Source: CAYSDH01 sp964429805 (lineage in GTDB: Bacteria > Bacteroidota > Bacteroidia > Flavobacteriales_D > JABDKJ01). Taken from it: a DNA stretch of 20,750 bases. The DNA is taken from NCBI GenBank assembly GCA_964429805.1, contig CAYSDH010000057.1, positions 1 through 20,750 on the forward strand, given 5' to 3'. Positions 1-8,147 of this stretch are shown here, in pieces (within the stretch, counting starts at the first letter, position 1; every line of letters starts with the position of its first letter). The position numbers were made by a program, and so were the translations under genes. The notes below the pieces were generated by a model. It made no database searches. It saw nothing but the letters and a program-made list of their open reading frames with translations, and was not told where the DNA came from.

Positions 1-1740
1 TTTTCCTGTCACGTCAGTCACAACGATTGATACATTCTGTGAAGAGATCAATTCGAAAGAAATTCTTGTGAAGTCAGTAGCTGGGTTAGGAACACTTTGA
101 GTTCTCAGTACCACTTGCTCTATTTCTTCAACACTGTTTACACTTCCAGTCTCGTCAGTCATCAATCTGATGGCCAATGCGTTTCCGTTAGAGAATACAC
201 CGTCTCCAGAGATTCCAATCATTGAAGCGTTTCCTGGCTGAGGAATTGTTGCGTCATCTAGAATTCTAATGTCATTAGAGTTAAGATCACTAAACGTTTG
301 AAGACCTGCATAATATGCATTTGGCGTAAGTGTTATTTCATCTTCAAAAAGAAGAGTCACAGTACCCGCAGCAATATCTTCATCTGTAAGCACATACTCT
401 TCAGATGTAGCAAGCCAGAATCCTGAATCTACATTGTCATTGAGTACATCTGTCGTATCAAGTAGTGCAGCGAAAATTGTTGCTCCAGCAACTGAAGTAT
501 TAGTCACCAAGAACTCTACACCAAATGCAGTCACGTCTTGATCAACAATGTACTCAGTCATCATCATGAAGTCATCTTCACCTCCTGTAAATGAATTTGT
601 ACCAAGAGAAGAAAGCACTGGGTTTGGATACACGTCAATACCATCAAGCGCATAAGCACCGTTATTTACAGCGAATACACGTGATGCAGTATTGTCATCA
701 AAGTTTCCAGATCCAGGCTGCTCGTTATCAGAGGTCAACGTGAACTCCGTGTTGTACAGTCCTTCAGTCCAAGTGATACCACTCTCTACATAGTCTACAG
801 CAAGTGTGTCTCCTGAAGCTACAGAAGCACCGGCAGTAGCAGCATCAATTACTGTTGCTCCTGACCCGTCTGTCATTTGTACATCAACAGAACAGTTTTC
901 TTGAGTGTCTGTACCGAAGTTGTAAAACTCTCCACCTACAGTGATGTCACCTAGCTGAGAAGCAGGAACCATTCCATACTCATGACCAGTAGCTGGCTGA
1001 TGAGTAACAAGTGAGAAGTTCATCTTCAAGTCATCTGCAAGTTGCTCAGAAACGATAACGTCATCAACCATCCACGCGTAGTCCCAAGAACCAGTATATC
1101 TAAATCTGATATACACACTTGGAGAACCACCAGCTGTTGAAGAGATGTTGAATGCCTCTAATGTTGGGTTCTCACTTGTGTTGTTAGAACCAAGGTTTGC
1201 TTGAACTTGAGTAGATGTCCAGTTAGTAAGGTCTGTACTTACTTCAAAGAATACCAAGTCATTAAATTGACGGTAGTAGCTCTCAAAAGAAACAATAACA
1301 CTTGGGTATGTACTTAGGTCAATAGCCGTAGCATTTGTGATATATGAATCTTGAACACTACTGTATCCATCTCCACCGTTTGCAGGGTCTCCTGCGAAAT
1401 CACTGTCAAACATGGCGAAATCTCCACCTGACGTTGAGGCTATAGCACCCAAAGCGTTAGTGAAATACCCAGTAGGTCCAGTTGAACCAATCGTCCAGTC
1501 TACTGCTGGTGCACTACTATTACTGAGACTCCAGTCAGCAGCATTTGAAAAGTCACTTGTCCAAATGTCAACAAGGTTTCCTTTTTGTCTTAGCTCGTTA
1601 AGGTAATCAGTATTCACACGAGAGATAACACCTTCTTGGTTTTTCTCTGCCGCGCGCTCCGTGATTACTTTACTAGCACTTTGTGCATTAAGCCCTGCTA
1701 CTACTAGCAAAGCACATGCGATTGAATAAATTTTCTTCAT
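1..1740 (-). CDS. Secreted T9SS-sorted surface protein, C-terminus cut by window edge
   Basis: The minus-strand frame stays open from an ATG at 1740 to base 1, giving 580 residues with no stop. The first 20 residues (MKKIYSIACALLVVAGLNAQ) are a signal peptide with likely cleavage after the AQ. Residues about 58-235 look like a choice-of-anchor J/MAM-like jelly roll: paired aromatic strands, then a strand ending WMVDDVIVSE. The middle (about 240-540) is Thr/Ser/Asp-rich beta structure, probably adhesin-type. The visible C-terminus holds SVPNPATDF (549-557) followed by a strand and VVTDVTGK, the typical beginning of a type A T9SS sorting domain. About 40-50 more residues are therefore expected beyond the edge. 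By family knowledge such proteins cross the outer membrane through T9SS and are anchored or released. Adhesion or substrate binding is inference; no catalytic motif is visible. Confidence 0.88.
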   Translation of the reverse strand, partial: MKKIYSIACALLVVAGLNAQSASKVITERAAEKNQEGVISRVNTDYLNELRQKGNLVDIWTSDFSNAADWSLSNSSAPAVDWTIGSTGPTGYFTNALGAIASTSGGDFAMFDSDFAGDPANGGDGYSSVQDSYITNATAIDLSTYPSVIVSFESYYRQFNDLVFFEVSTDLTNWTSTQVQANLGSNNTSENPTLEAFNISSTAGGSPSVYIRFRYTGSWDYAWMVDDVIVSEQLADDLKMNFSLVTHQPATGHEYGMVPASQLGDITVGGEFYNFGTDTQENCSVDVQMTDGSGATVIDAATAGASVASGDTLAVDYVESGITWTEGLYNTEFTLTSDNEQPGSGNFDDNTASRVFAVNNGAYALDGIDVYPNPVLSSLGTNSFTGGEDDFMMMTEYIVDQDVTAFGVEFLVTNTSVAGATIFAALLDTTDVLNDNVDSGFWLATSEEYVLTDEDIAAGTVTLLFEDEITLTPNAYYAGLQTFSDLNSNDIRILDDATIPQPGNASMIGISGDGVFSNGNALAIRLMTDETGSVNSVEEIEQVVLRTQSVPNPATDFTRISFELISSQNVSIVVTDVTGK

Positions 1741-1766
1741 TTTTACGTATTAATGATTATGCAAGC

Positions 1767-1774
1767 CAAATATA
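1767..1774 (-). promoter_or_regulatory. Bacteroidota -7 promoter box for the T9SS-sorted protein
   Basis: The minus strand reads TATATTTG, an exact match to the Bacteroidota -7 consensus TAnnTTTG, 26 nt before the ATG at 1740. No TTG was found at the usual 17-23 nt upstream, so only the -7 element supports the call. Confidence 0.45.
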
Positions 1775-1913
1775 GCCATTTGTCTTAGTTGACAGCGCTC
1801 ATTACAGTGTATTGACAAGTAATCCATAAAAGTCATTTCTTTCACAGATCCTTGCAGTTCAAAGACATTGCTAATAGAAGCAACCTGCAGATTGACAGGC
1901 GCATAGAAGGGAC

Positions 1914-3173
1914 TTAGTTTACAGACGTAATCTCATCTGTACTGGGCAGGTCAACTTTTTCGAGCTGATTGTTGAATAGTTTAATGACCTCGGAATAACT
2001 CGCGTTGTTTTCAGAACTCACAGGTTCTGTCGATGGGAACTTCTCCCTGCGGTGGTCCACTTGAGCGCCATTTTTCCAAAATCTGTAACAGACATGCGGG
2101 CCAGTAGCGAGTCCGGTTGACCCTACGTATCCTATCACATCTCCTTGCCTTACAAACTGCCCAACTCGCACAGCTCTCTTGCTCATGTGAAGATACTGAG
2201 TGCTATATGTGCTGTTGTGCTTTAACTTGACATACTTCCCGTTTCCTTTGGTATAGCTGGCTTTTGATACGGTGCCATCTCCAGTGGCCAAAATAGGGGT
2301 GCCGGTTGGTGCAGCATAATCTGTTCCCTTGTGTGCTTTGTATCTTTTTTGGACTGGGTGAAATCTTCTGCTTGTATAACCAGAAGTCATGCGCCCAAAT
2401 TTTAAAGGAGACTTTAAGAAGGCCTTTCTCAAACCGTCACCATTCTCATCAAAAAAATCCACCTTCCCGTTCTGCTCAAATGAGTAGGCGTAAAAATTCT
2501 CTCCACTATGCTCAAACAGGCAGGCCTTCACTTCGCCTATCCCGATATACTCGTCATCTATATATCTGTTTTCATAAATGACCTTAAAGCGGTCGCCTTT
2601 TTGAATCCTGTAAAAATCAATTGTCCAGGCATAGATGTCAGCCATCTCCATGGCGAGCGCCTGACTTACATTACTTTTAGTAAGTGCCAGATATAAAGAG
2701 GACTCTATGACGCCACTTACACTGGCGTCTCTTATTTCAACTTCCTTCTGTCCAGTAGATGCATACAGACTGTCTTCGAGATGAAGCACCACGTAGTTTA
2801 TTGGGTCAGATTCATAAATCATGTAGTGGGCAGACTGAAGAGAGTCTTGTTTAACCAACAAGTGATAGGGCCGGTTGGCTTTGATACTTTTTACATTAAA
2901 AACATCTTTCGTGTTTTTAACCAAGGCGTCAATCTCTGGGTAGCTCACATCATAAGGAAGCAGAATGTCGGCCAAGTATTGGTTTGTTCGTATGGTGTCG
3001 GTGATGAGGTCAAACTCGTTGAGGTCGAAACCGTAAAATTTCTTTTCCTCCATCTTTTCAGGAACAGGGTCGCGTTCCGCAGTCAAATCATTGTCATCCT
3101 CTGACGTTCTTGTCATGGCAAATGCCACCACAAATAATAACCCGAAAGCGATATAGCCTAAAGTTTTTCTCAT
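1914..3173 (-). CDS. M23 (LytM-type) peptidoglycan metallopeptidase, membrane-anchored
   Basis: 419 residues. Residues 5-20 form one hydrophobic segment (signal anchor), with the rest in the periplasm. About 47-250 is an uncharacterised N-terminal region. The M23 domain spans about 250-385: H281 and D285 in HKGTDY are the first zinc ligands, H329 in QYLHMS the catalytic His. The last motif reads GPHVCYRF (H360, C362), where the classical HxH would put a second His as zinc ligand. M23 enzymes cleave peptide cross-links in peptidoglycan during growth or division. The Cys can in principle bind zinc, and I recall the same GPHVCYRF form in other Bacteroidota M23 proteins, so this may be an active subfamily and not a dead enzyme. 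The DUF3108 gene lies 78 nt upstream on the same strand, suggesting a shared transcript. Confidence 0.9.
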   Translation of the reverse strand: MRKTLGYIAFGLLFVVAFAMTRTSEDDNDLTAERDPVPEKMEEKKFYGFDLNEFDLITDTIRTNQYLADILLPYDVSYPEIDALVKNTKDVFNVKSIKANRPYHLLVKQDSLQSAHYMIYESDPINYVVLHLEDSLYASTGQKEVEIRDASVSGVIESSLYLALTKSNVSQALAMEMADIYAWTIDFYRIQKGDRFKVIYENRYIDDEYIGIGEVKACLFEHSGENFYAYSFEQNGKVDFFDENGDGLRKAFLKSPLKFGRMTSGYTSRRFHPVQKRYKAHKGTDYAAPTGTPILATGDGTVSKASYTKGNGKYVKLKHNSTYSTQYLHMSKRAVRVGQFVRQGDVIGYVGSTGLATGPHVCYRFWKNGAQVDHRREKFPSTEPVSSENNASYSEVIKLFNNQLEKVDLPSTDEITSVN

Positions 3174-3251
3174 CTAGCGCAAGGATATACCATTTCTGCC
3201 TCGCTTGTTGAAAAACGCAGGTTATTTGTTCAAATTGTGATGTGGATACGG

Positions 3252-4088
3252 TTAGTCCAACTTTGCAATCGGATGCTGAAGCCCTTCGTACTTGACTACC
3301 TCCATCTTAATAGACCCAACTAAGAGGTCGGCTTTAGCCAGGATAGGAATCTTGTTGGCATCATCAGTAATCCAGACTTGGAGGTCTTCAGAACTTTTGA
3401 AAATCCGCCCTTCTTGAACCACCGGCACAAACTTGAGGCACTTAAACTTCCCTTTTCTAAGGTTGATAGTTTCTTTACCAAGATACTTGATGTTGAGGTC
3501 AAACATCTCGTCATCCATAAAGGTCTTGACAGTAAAGATGTCTCCCTCGGCTGCGTTACTAAAGTCTAAGGTGCGGGCATAGTAAAATGCAGAAATCATG
3601 TCTTGAGTGTTGGCAGGAATCTCATACATCTTACCCTCGCCATTGTCTACAGTTAATTTGTCTTGATGGTAGACGTAATCTTGACTTTTCTTGTAGCCAC
3701 CTTCTTCTATTCTACGCACAAATTTCCATGGCACTATGCCTTTTGCATCAATGTACGATTCGTATCTGTCTTTGACTTTAAAAAACCAGCTAAAGGCGCC
3801 AAGAGATCGGCCCTTGCCTACTATGTGCCACGTTTCTCTTCCTTCAGGTTTGTAGTTAGTCGATAGAATTTCTACTGTAGCCTCTCCAGCATCAACAAAT
3901 CCGTAGTGCAGTCGGTACGTGAGTTTCTCTCCAAGTCCAAATGCTGATTGATCTATTTCTGGCACCTCAACGTCAGGTCGAGAATCAAGATCTGTTACGG
4001 TGGGCGCTTTCACTTGAGCGTTAACCGCCATTGCGCAAAATGAAACTGTGAGTGCAGCTGTGGTGAGAATCTTTTTGTAATTGTCCAT
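3252..4088 (-). CDS. DUF3108 exported protein
   Basis: 278 residues from the ATG at 4088. The frame can extend to an ATG at 4148 (298 residues), but MDNYKKILTTAALTVSFCAMAVNAQ directly after 4088 is a complete signal peptide, and the extra 20 residues would disrupt it. The mature protein matches DUF3108 from about residue 47: GLGEKLTYRLHYGFVDAGEA, then WHIVGKGRSLGAFSWFFKV, then a C-terminal strand-rich half with KCLKFVPVV and VWITDD. The family folds as a periplasmic beta structure of unknown biochemical role. It sits 78 nt ahead of the M23 peptidase, an order I recall from other flavobacteria, so a joint role in envelope maintenance is plausible but unproven. Confidence 0.85.
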   Translation of the reverse strand: MDNYKKILTTAALTVSFCAMAVNAQVKAPTVTDLDSRPDVEVPEIDQSAFGLGEKLTYRLHYGFVDAGEATVEILSTNYKPEGRETWHIVGKGRSLGAFSWFFKVKDRYESYIDAKGIVPWKFVRRIEEGGYKKSQDYVYHQDKLTVDNGEGKMYEIPANTQDMISAFYYARTLDFSNAAEGDIFTVKTFMDDEMFDLNIKYLGKETINLRKGKFKCLKFVPVVQEGRIFKSSEDLQVWITDDANKIPILAKADLLVGSIKMEVVKYEGLQHPIAKLD

Positions 4089-4406
4089 GGTCGTGGTTTT
4101 AAGTATACCACAGCAAATGCAAAAGGTGTTCCAAAGTTGTTTTTCCATCTATAATGTATTGATTATCAGTCTATGGTGATTAATTTCTGATTTGTTTAGC
4201 GCCACGTTGCCAAACGAACAATTACCTCACTTGTTGGCAAGTATACACGGTATAATTGAGTGCTCGAATCTTTCAAAAAGGTTCATCTGCCAAATGAATG
4301 TATGAAATGTCTTATTCGTTTCGTATTCAGCTACTTAAAAACTGATGGTTGATTTTAGATTTGAATCGGCCAACACGCTATGACTTATTAATCAAAATTT
4401 TAATTG
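4089..4406. other. Divergent intergenic region between DUF3108 and DUF4412-like genes
   Basis: 318 nt with no supported gene. It contains an inverted repeat TTGCCAA (4207-4213) and TTGGCAA (4234-4240), a small palindrome TATAC-ACG-GTATA near 4242-4254, and the plus-strand -7 box listed separately. On the minus strand TATACTTG (one mismatch from TAnnTTTG) lies inside this cluster and could serve the DUF3108 gene with a long leader. The first 60 bases could be coding if the longer DUF3108 start were used. Confidence 0.4.
4356..4363 (+). promoter_or_regulatory. Bacteroidota -7 promoter box for the DUF4412-like gene
   Basis: TAGATTTG matches TAnnTTTG exactly and lies 43 nt before the ATG at 4407. 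No TTG occurs at the expected -33 spacing. Confidence 0.4.
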
Positions 4407-5378
4407 ATGAAATTATTTGGACTACCGGGAGCGGCTATACTCTTGACATTAATCTTTGTTGCACCTTCCTTAAGCGGGCAGGATGTAAAAGAGCGTACTG
4501 TAAACAATGCTGAAAATAAAGCCAACAACAGAATTGATACTCGTGTCGATGAAGGTCTGGACAAAAGCATAGAAGCCATTGAAGGACTCTTCAAACGGAA
4601 AAATAAAAAGAAGAAAGATGATCCAGCGTTAGAAGAACAGGCTACTGAGAAATCAAATAATTCTTCCTCTTCTTCAAAAGAATCATCATCTAATGGGAGC
4701 GGCTCTTCAAGCGGCTATAATGGAGGAGCAATGAGTGGCTTGATGACTCCAGCAGTCATTGCCAGTGAGTATTCATTTGATTTAGTCTTTGACGTACAGG
4801 TCTCAACCACTAAGAAAAACGGAAAGGTTCAAGAGATGACGAATCAGATGATGTTTTCTCCTGGCGTGTATGCCATGAATCCTGACATGGAAAAGGGTGA
4901 CCAAGAAGCCAAAGTAATCTTTGACATGAAAAATGAGTCAATGGTTATGCTTGAGACTAAAAAAGGCAAGCGCAGCGGTATGGCCATGAACATGAATCGT
5001 CAATTTTGGTCCAAGTTTAGCGATACCATGCAGCAAGGTATGGCTGACCCAAATGCCGGTGTGACCAAAACAGGAAGAACAAAAACTATACTTGGTAAGC
5101 TTTGCTCAGAGTACACCTTTAAAAATGAAGACATGGAAGGAAGTGCATGGGTTGCTGACTTTGATGGCTACAATGCATTTGAGCTTGCAGAGTTTATAAA
5201 TGTCGATGTCCAAGAGACGAGCATGACTAAAAATGGATTTGCAATGGAGTCTAACACCAAGCACTTCAAATCTGGAGAAACCACTTCTTGGAAAGTGACC
5301 AAGGTCAATGAGAATGCCAACTTAAACTTTGACATGTCAGACTGGCAAGTGAAAGATGTGATGGGCAATACATACTAA
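4407..5378 (+). CDS. Exported DUF4412-like protein
   Basis: 323 residues from the ATG at 4407; a TTG just before it (4404) could lengthen the frame by one codon but is the weaker choice. Residues 1-24 are a signal peptide ending SLSG-Q. Residues 25-75 are charged and helical, with a run of lysines, followed by a Ser/Asn/Gly-rich linker (about 82-108). From about 118 to the end is a beta-rich domain with FSPGVYAMNPDM, a Met-rich stretch, and GRTKTILGKLCSEYTF, where a lone Cys precedes a Tyr strand. This GK-x-CxxY pattern fits DUF4412, a periplasmic or cell-surface family of unknown role. The Met-rich segment (AMNMNRQFW) is notable but no metal site is claimed. The gene is alone, with its own promoter box and terminator. 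Confidence 0.75.
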   Translation: MKLFGLPGAAILLTLIFVAPSLSGQDVKERTVNNAENKANNRIDTRVDEGLDKSIEAIEGLFKRKNKKKKDDPALEEQATEKSNNSSSSSKESSSNGSGSSSGYNGGAMSGLMTPAVIASEYSFDLVFDVQVSTTKKNGKVQEMTNQMMFSPGVYAMNPDMEKGDQEAKVIFDMKNESMVMLETKKGKRSGMAMNMNRQFWSKFSDTMQQGMADPNAGVTKTGRTKTILGKLCSEYTFKNEDMEGSAWVADFDGYNAFELAEFINVDVQETSMTKNGFAMESNTKHFKSGETTSWKVTKVNENANLNFDMSDWQVKDVMGNTY

Positions 5379-5400
5379 AGAGTAGGTTAGTAAGTACAAT

Positions 5401-5444
5401 AGCGAAGGGCAACTTCTCTCGAGAATGTGCCTTTCGCTTTTTTT
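5401..5444 (+). terminator. Intrinsic terminator after the DUF4412-like gene
   Basis: AGCGAAGGGC (5401-5410) pairs with GCCTTTCGCT (5429-5438) with one G-U pair, giving a 10-bp stem, and is followed by seven Ts (5438-5444). It begins 22 nt after the stop codon. The other strand lacks a T run, so it acts mainly on plus-strand transcription. Confidence 0.88.
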
Positions 5445-5455
5445 GTGCTCTAAAT

Positions 5456-8050
5456 TTAGTTTGAGAGTCTTCCTCCTAGAACCACTGTCTTTTTCAGACT
5501 CGTGATATTACCGTCCACATCAAAGACTTCAATGTACACTATATAAACTCCAATGGAAGCTTTGCTGCGGTCATCGCGAGACCCGTCCCAAGAGAAGGTG
5601 CCCGTGGTGCCGAGAAGTTCGTTTCGCAAGAGCTGTCTCATGAGTCTTCCGCGCTTGTCAAAAATACTGACGTTGGCTACGTTGCCAGGGCCATCAAGTG
5701 TGTATGATATGTTGGCCACGTCATCAAAACCGTCATTGTCTGGAGAGAATACTTCTGGGCTGATTAAAAACGATGACTCAGGGATTAAGGCAGTAGAAAA
5801 TTGAGAATTCTCATACCCTGGTGTTCCCCAATTGACAGCTTCTGCAGCAGAGTGCCAGTTTGTAGGGTCATTTGTCAATCGATTATAGTCCAGACGTTCT
5901 AACGATACTCCGTCCACATCATCAAGTAAGACAAAGTGATATTCTTCAGAGTAATAAAACTCGTCTAGCACTTCTTCACTTGGCCCCTTTAATAGGACTG
6001 TGCCATCAGAATTGGGGAAAGCCGGAAAACCATCAAGCTGAATGAAATTTGCTTCTACTCCTTGCGGATATTCTGCTTTGACGATAAAAGAGTTTTCGCT
6101 TAACAAAGCAAAGTGTCCAGGTCTCAAGAGTCTATAACGACTACTGATTTCATAGTCATCTTCATCACCATCAAACTCTCTACGAGAGATGAGCCAGCCT
6201 TCTAGGCTAATATACTTATCACTGTTATTGTAGATTTCTACGTAATCTACGGCATCTTCGCGCTCGTTAAACAAGATTTCATTCAGAACTAGGTCTCCTT
6301 CCTCTGCAACCTGCGGCAAGGCAAAATACCCGATGAGTCCGTCTCCAACTCCGTTGCCCTCGCAGTCTGTTATACCTGTGATGGTTACCCAGTAGAGCAC
6401 ACCATCTATTAAGTCACCATTCATAGTGAGTCTGATGATGCGACTATTTATGTTTTCTATTACCTCAACAGCTAACTCTTGAGAGGCCTCATTATCTACT
6501 AAGTAATTTCCAGTAATAATGGAGAGGTCATCAAGCGGTTCTGAGAAGTATATCTCTATCACATTGTCGTCAGTCAAGACTACCTCGGTGATTTCCGGGG
6601 TCAACTCATCTGGACTTAAGTCCAAGACAGAATTTGCCTCACCTGGTGAGCCACCATCTTCTTCAGTGTTAGGCTTCCAGTTGTTTTCACTGCTGCATTG
6701 CAAACTCGGGTTAACCCGCTCTAGCGATACACCATCTGGGTCAGTGCCTTTGTACCAATCGAGGTTCCAGTTTATCTCGTCCATGGTTTCGCCTTCATTG
6801 TTGCGAAGCCCCATGTACTCACCACTATTCGTAAGACCAAGCGCAGGAAGGCTCAACACATCTCCAAAGTCTAGCAATTCACTCACCGTGTCATCGTCAG
6901 TGAGTAAGACAAATGCTCCCGGAGCTATCACATAGTCTGGTATACTGCGGGCAGTTGTACCATCCATTAGCACCCATCCGTTTAGCGATAAAAACTCAGT
7001 GCTTGTATTGTGCAGCTCAACGTATTCTGCCAGTTTGACTGATCCCACATCGTCAGGGTCAGACATAAACTCGTTAATAATAATGTCTCCTTCACTGGCA
7101 GTGCCCACCAGGGTGTATGTAAATGGTTGAGTGACTGTCTCCACTGGGTTGCCGGCAACATCGCTTGTGCCAGATATCTGCAATGACTGCTCTACGTTAA
7201 TAGGGAAGTCAGCGCTAAAGGTTAGGTGAACCGTTACTGCATCAGCATCAAGGTTGGCCGACATGGGCGTGCCTTCTTGCAGCCAAAAGTAATTTGATAC
7301 AGCTTCCGCAGACGCTTGGTCAAGCGTTTCACTGAATTGCACGTCTAGTTCATTTTCTGAAATGACATCGAGGGCAACTATTGACGGTGCTTCGGTGTCT
7401 ACAAATCCGTCTCCGGTCACTACAAAATCGTCAAAAAAGAAGAGGTCTGATCTAGTAGACGTGTAGTCACAAAACAGTCCAAAGAATTGAGAAGACTCGT
7501 AAGTCGAGTCAAAAACAGACCCGTCAGAAGTATACGTGCCTGTGATATCCGCATCATGTTCCAATGTCCAGTTTCCGATGTCATCTCTCGTCACGCGCAC
7601 ACGCACATTGGCCGGATCTGAATTAACAACATCATCCGTTCCGTCTATAATCTTTGTCCTACTCCCATCTTGGTCTTGTCTGTACAGACTGACTTCGTCA
7701 TCCGTATTTCCGATCAAAATATAGTAGCCTTCTAGGTCACCTTGCAGATCTGCCGAGCTAGAGGTGAGGTAGACCAAACTTCTATTTCCAGATGAAGGAT
7801 TGAAGTCCATGCGCACGGTAAATTCCCAAACCGCATTGTCTATGGCTTCTGAAGGAGTGACCAGAATAGAAGTGTCTTCTACCATCGGGGCATTGAGATG
7901 GAGCTCACCTGCCAGTACTTCAAAGTTTACGGCATCTCCAGACCAAGCGGGCGCGTTACTCAAGTCACCATCACTGAAGTCATCTGTGAATTGGGCCATG
8001 CCAATCACGGTGACCAATAAGACTGCTATGCTTAGAATTCCTCTTTTCAT
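5456..8050 (-). CDS. Large secreted lamin-tail-domain protein with Ig-like repeats and a surface-anchoring C-terminus
   Basis: 864 residues. Residues 1-19 are a signal peptide ending GMAQ. About 21-215 resembles a concanavalin-like beta sandwich. Two Ig-like (SwmB/Big_5-type) modules follow at about 222-312 and 487-578, each starting with PxIxxV and containing a VQFSE/IYFSEPL strand. Each precedes a lamin-tail domain: about 320-470 (GDIIINEFMSDP, YVELHNTS, LNGWVLMDG) and 585-745 (GDLVLNEILFNE, YVEIYNNS, LEGWLIS). The C-terminus (about 764-860, PEVFSPDNDGFDD to VYIVYIEVFD) is a FlgD-like/gliding-associated type B module used for T9SS export in this phylum. No nuclease or protease motif is seen. 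The lamin-tail fold binds ligands or DNA in some proteins; here adhesion or matrix function is inference. Confidence 0.87.
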   Translation of the reverse strand: MKRGILSIAVLLVTVIGMAQFTDDFSDGDLSNAPAWSGDAVNFEVLAGELHLNAPMVEDTSILVTPSEAIDNAVWEFTVRMDFNPSSGNRSLVYLTSSSADLQGDLEGYYILIGNTDDEVSLYRQDQDGSRTKIIDGTDDVVNSDPANVRVRVTRDDIGNWTLEHDADITGTYTSDGSVFDSTYESSQFFGLFCDYTSTRSDLFFFDDFVVTGDGFVDTEAPSIVALDVISENELDVQFSETLDQASAEAVSNYFWLQEGTPMSANLDADAVTVHLTFSADFPINVEQSLQISGTSDVAGNPVETVTQPFTYTLVGTASEGDIIINEFMSDPDDVGSVKLAEYVELHNTSTEFLSLNGWVLMDGTTARSIPDYVIAPGAFVLLTDDDTVSELLDFGDVLSLPALGLTNSGEYMGLRNNEGETMDEINWNLDWYKGTDPDGVSLERVNPSLQCSSENNWKPNTEEDGGSPGEANSVLDLSPDELTPEITEVVLTDDNVIEIYFSEPLDDLSIITGNYLVDNEASQELAVEVIENINSRIIRLTMNGDLIDGVLYWVTITGITDCEGNGVGDGLIGYFALPQVAEEGDLVLNEILFNEREDAVDYVEIYNNSDKYISLEGWLISRREFDGDEDDYEISSRYRLLRPGHFALLSENSFIVKAEYPQGVEANFIQLDGFPAFPNSDGTVLLKGPSEEVLDEFYYSEEYHFVLLDDVDGVSLERLDYNRLTNDPTNWHSAAEAVNWGTPGYENSQFSTALIPESSFLISPEVFSPDNDGFDDVANISYTLDGPGNVANVSIFDKRGRLMRQLLRNELLGTTGTFSWDGSRDDRSKASIGVYIVYIEVFDVDGNITSLKKTVVLGGRLSN

Positions 8051-8089
8051 TGTGTATTGCTGGGCATAACCTATACGCGGCTTAACTCG

Positions 8090-8117
8090 TAAATATAATA
8101 CATTTGGCCACGGTCAA
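8090..8117 (-). promoter_or_regulatory. Promoter of the lamin-tail gene (TTG-N17-TATATTTA)
   Basis: On the minus strand TTG (8117-8115) is followed after 17 nt by TATATTTA (8097-8090), one base from the TAnnTTTG consensus with allowed spacing. It lies 39 nt before the ATG at 8050 and physically overlaps the asd -7 box on the opposite strand. Confidence 0.5.
8099..8106 (+). promoter_or_regulatory. Bacteroidota -7 promoter box for asd
   Basis: TACATTTG matches TAnnTTTG exactly, 41 nt before the asd ATG. No clear -33 TTG is present. It falls inside the spacer of the divergent promoter, so the two genes may compete for polymerase. Confidence 0.42.
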
Positions 8118-8147
8118 GAATACATTCTGATTTTAGATTAACGTAAT

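Noticed and set aside
1741..1913. Terminator after the M23 gene
   Set aside because: Short partial inverted repeats only; no stem followed by a T run on the minus strand.
4404..4406. TTG start for the DUF4412-like gene
   Set aside because: The next codon is ATG and gives a normal signal peptide.
6519..6935. 138-residue plus-strand open frame
   Set aside because: Lies inside the lamin-tail gene on the opposite strand; Ser-rich composition is typical of an antisense shadow.
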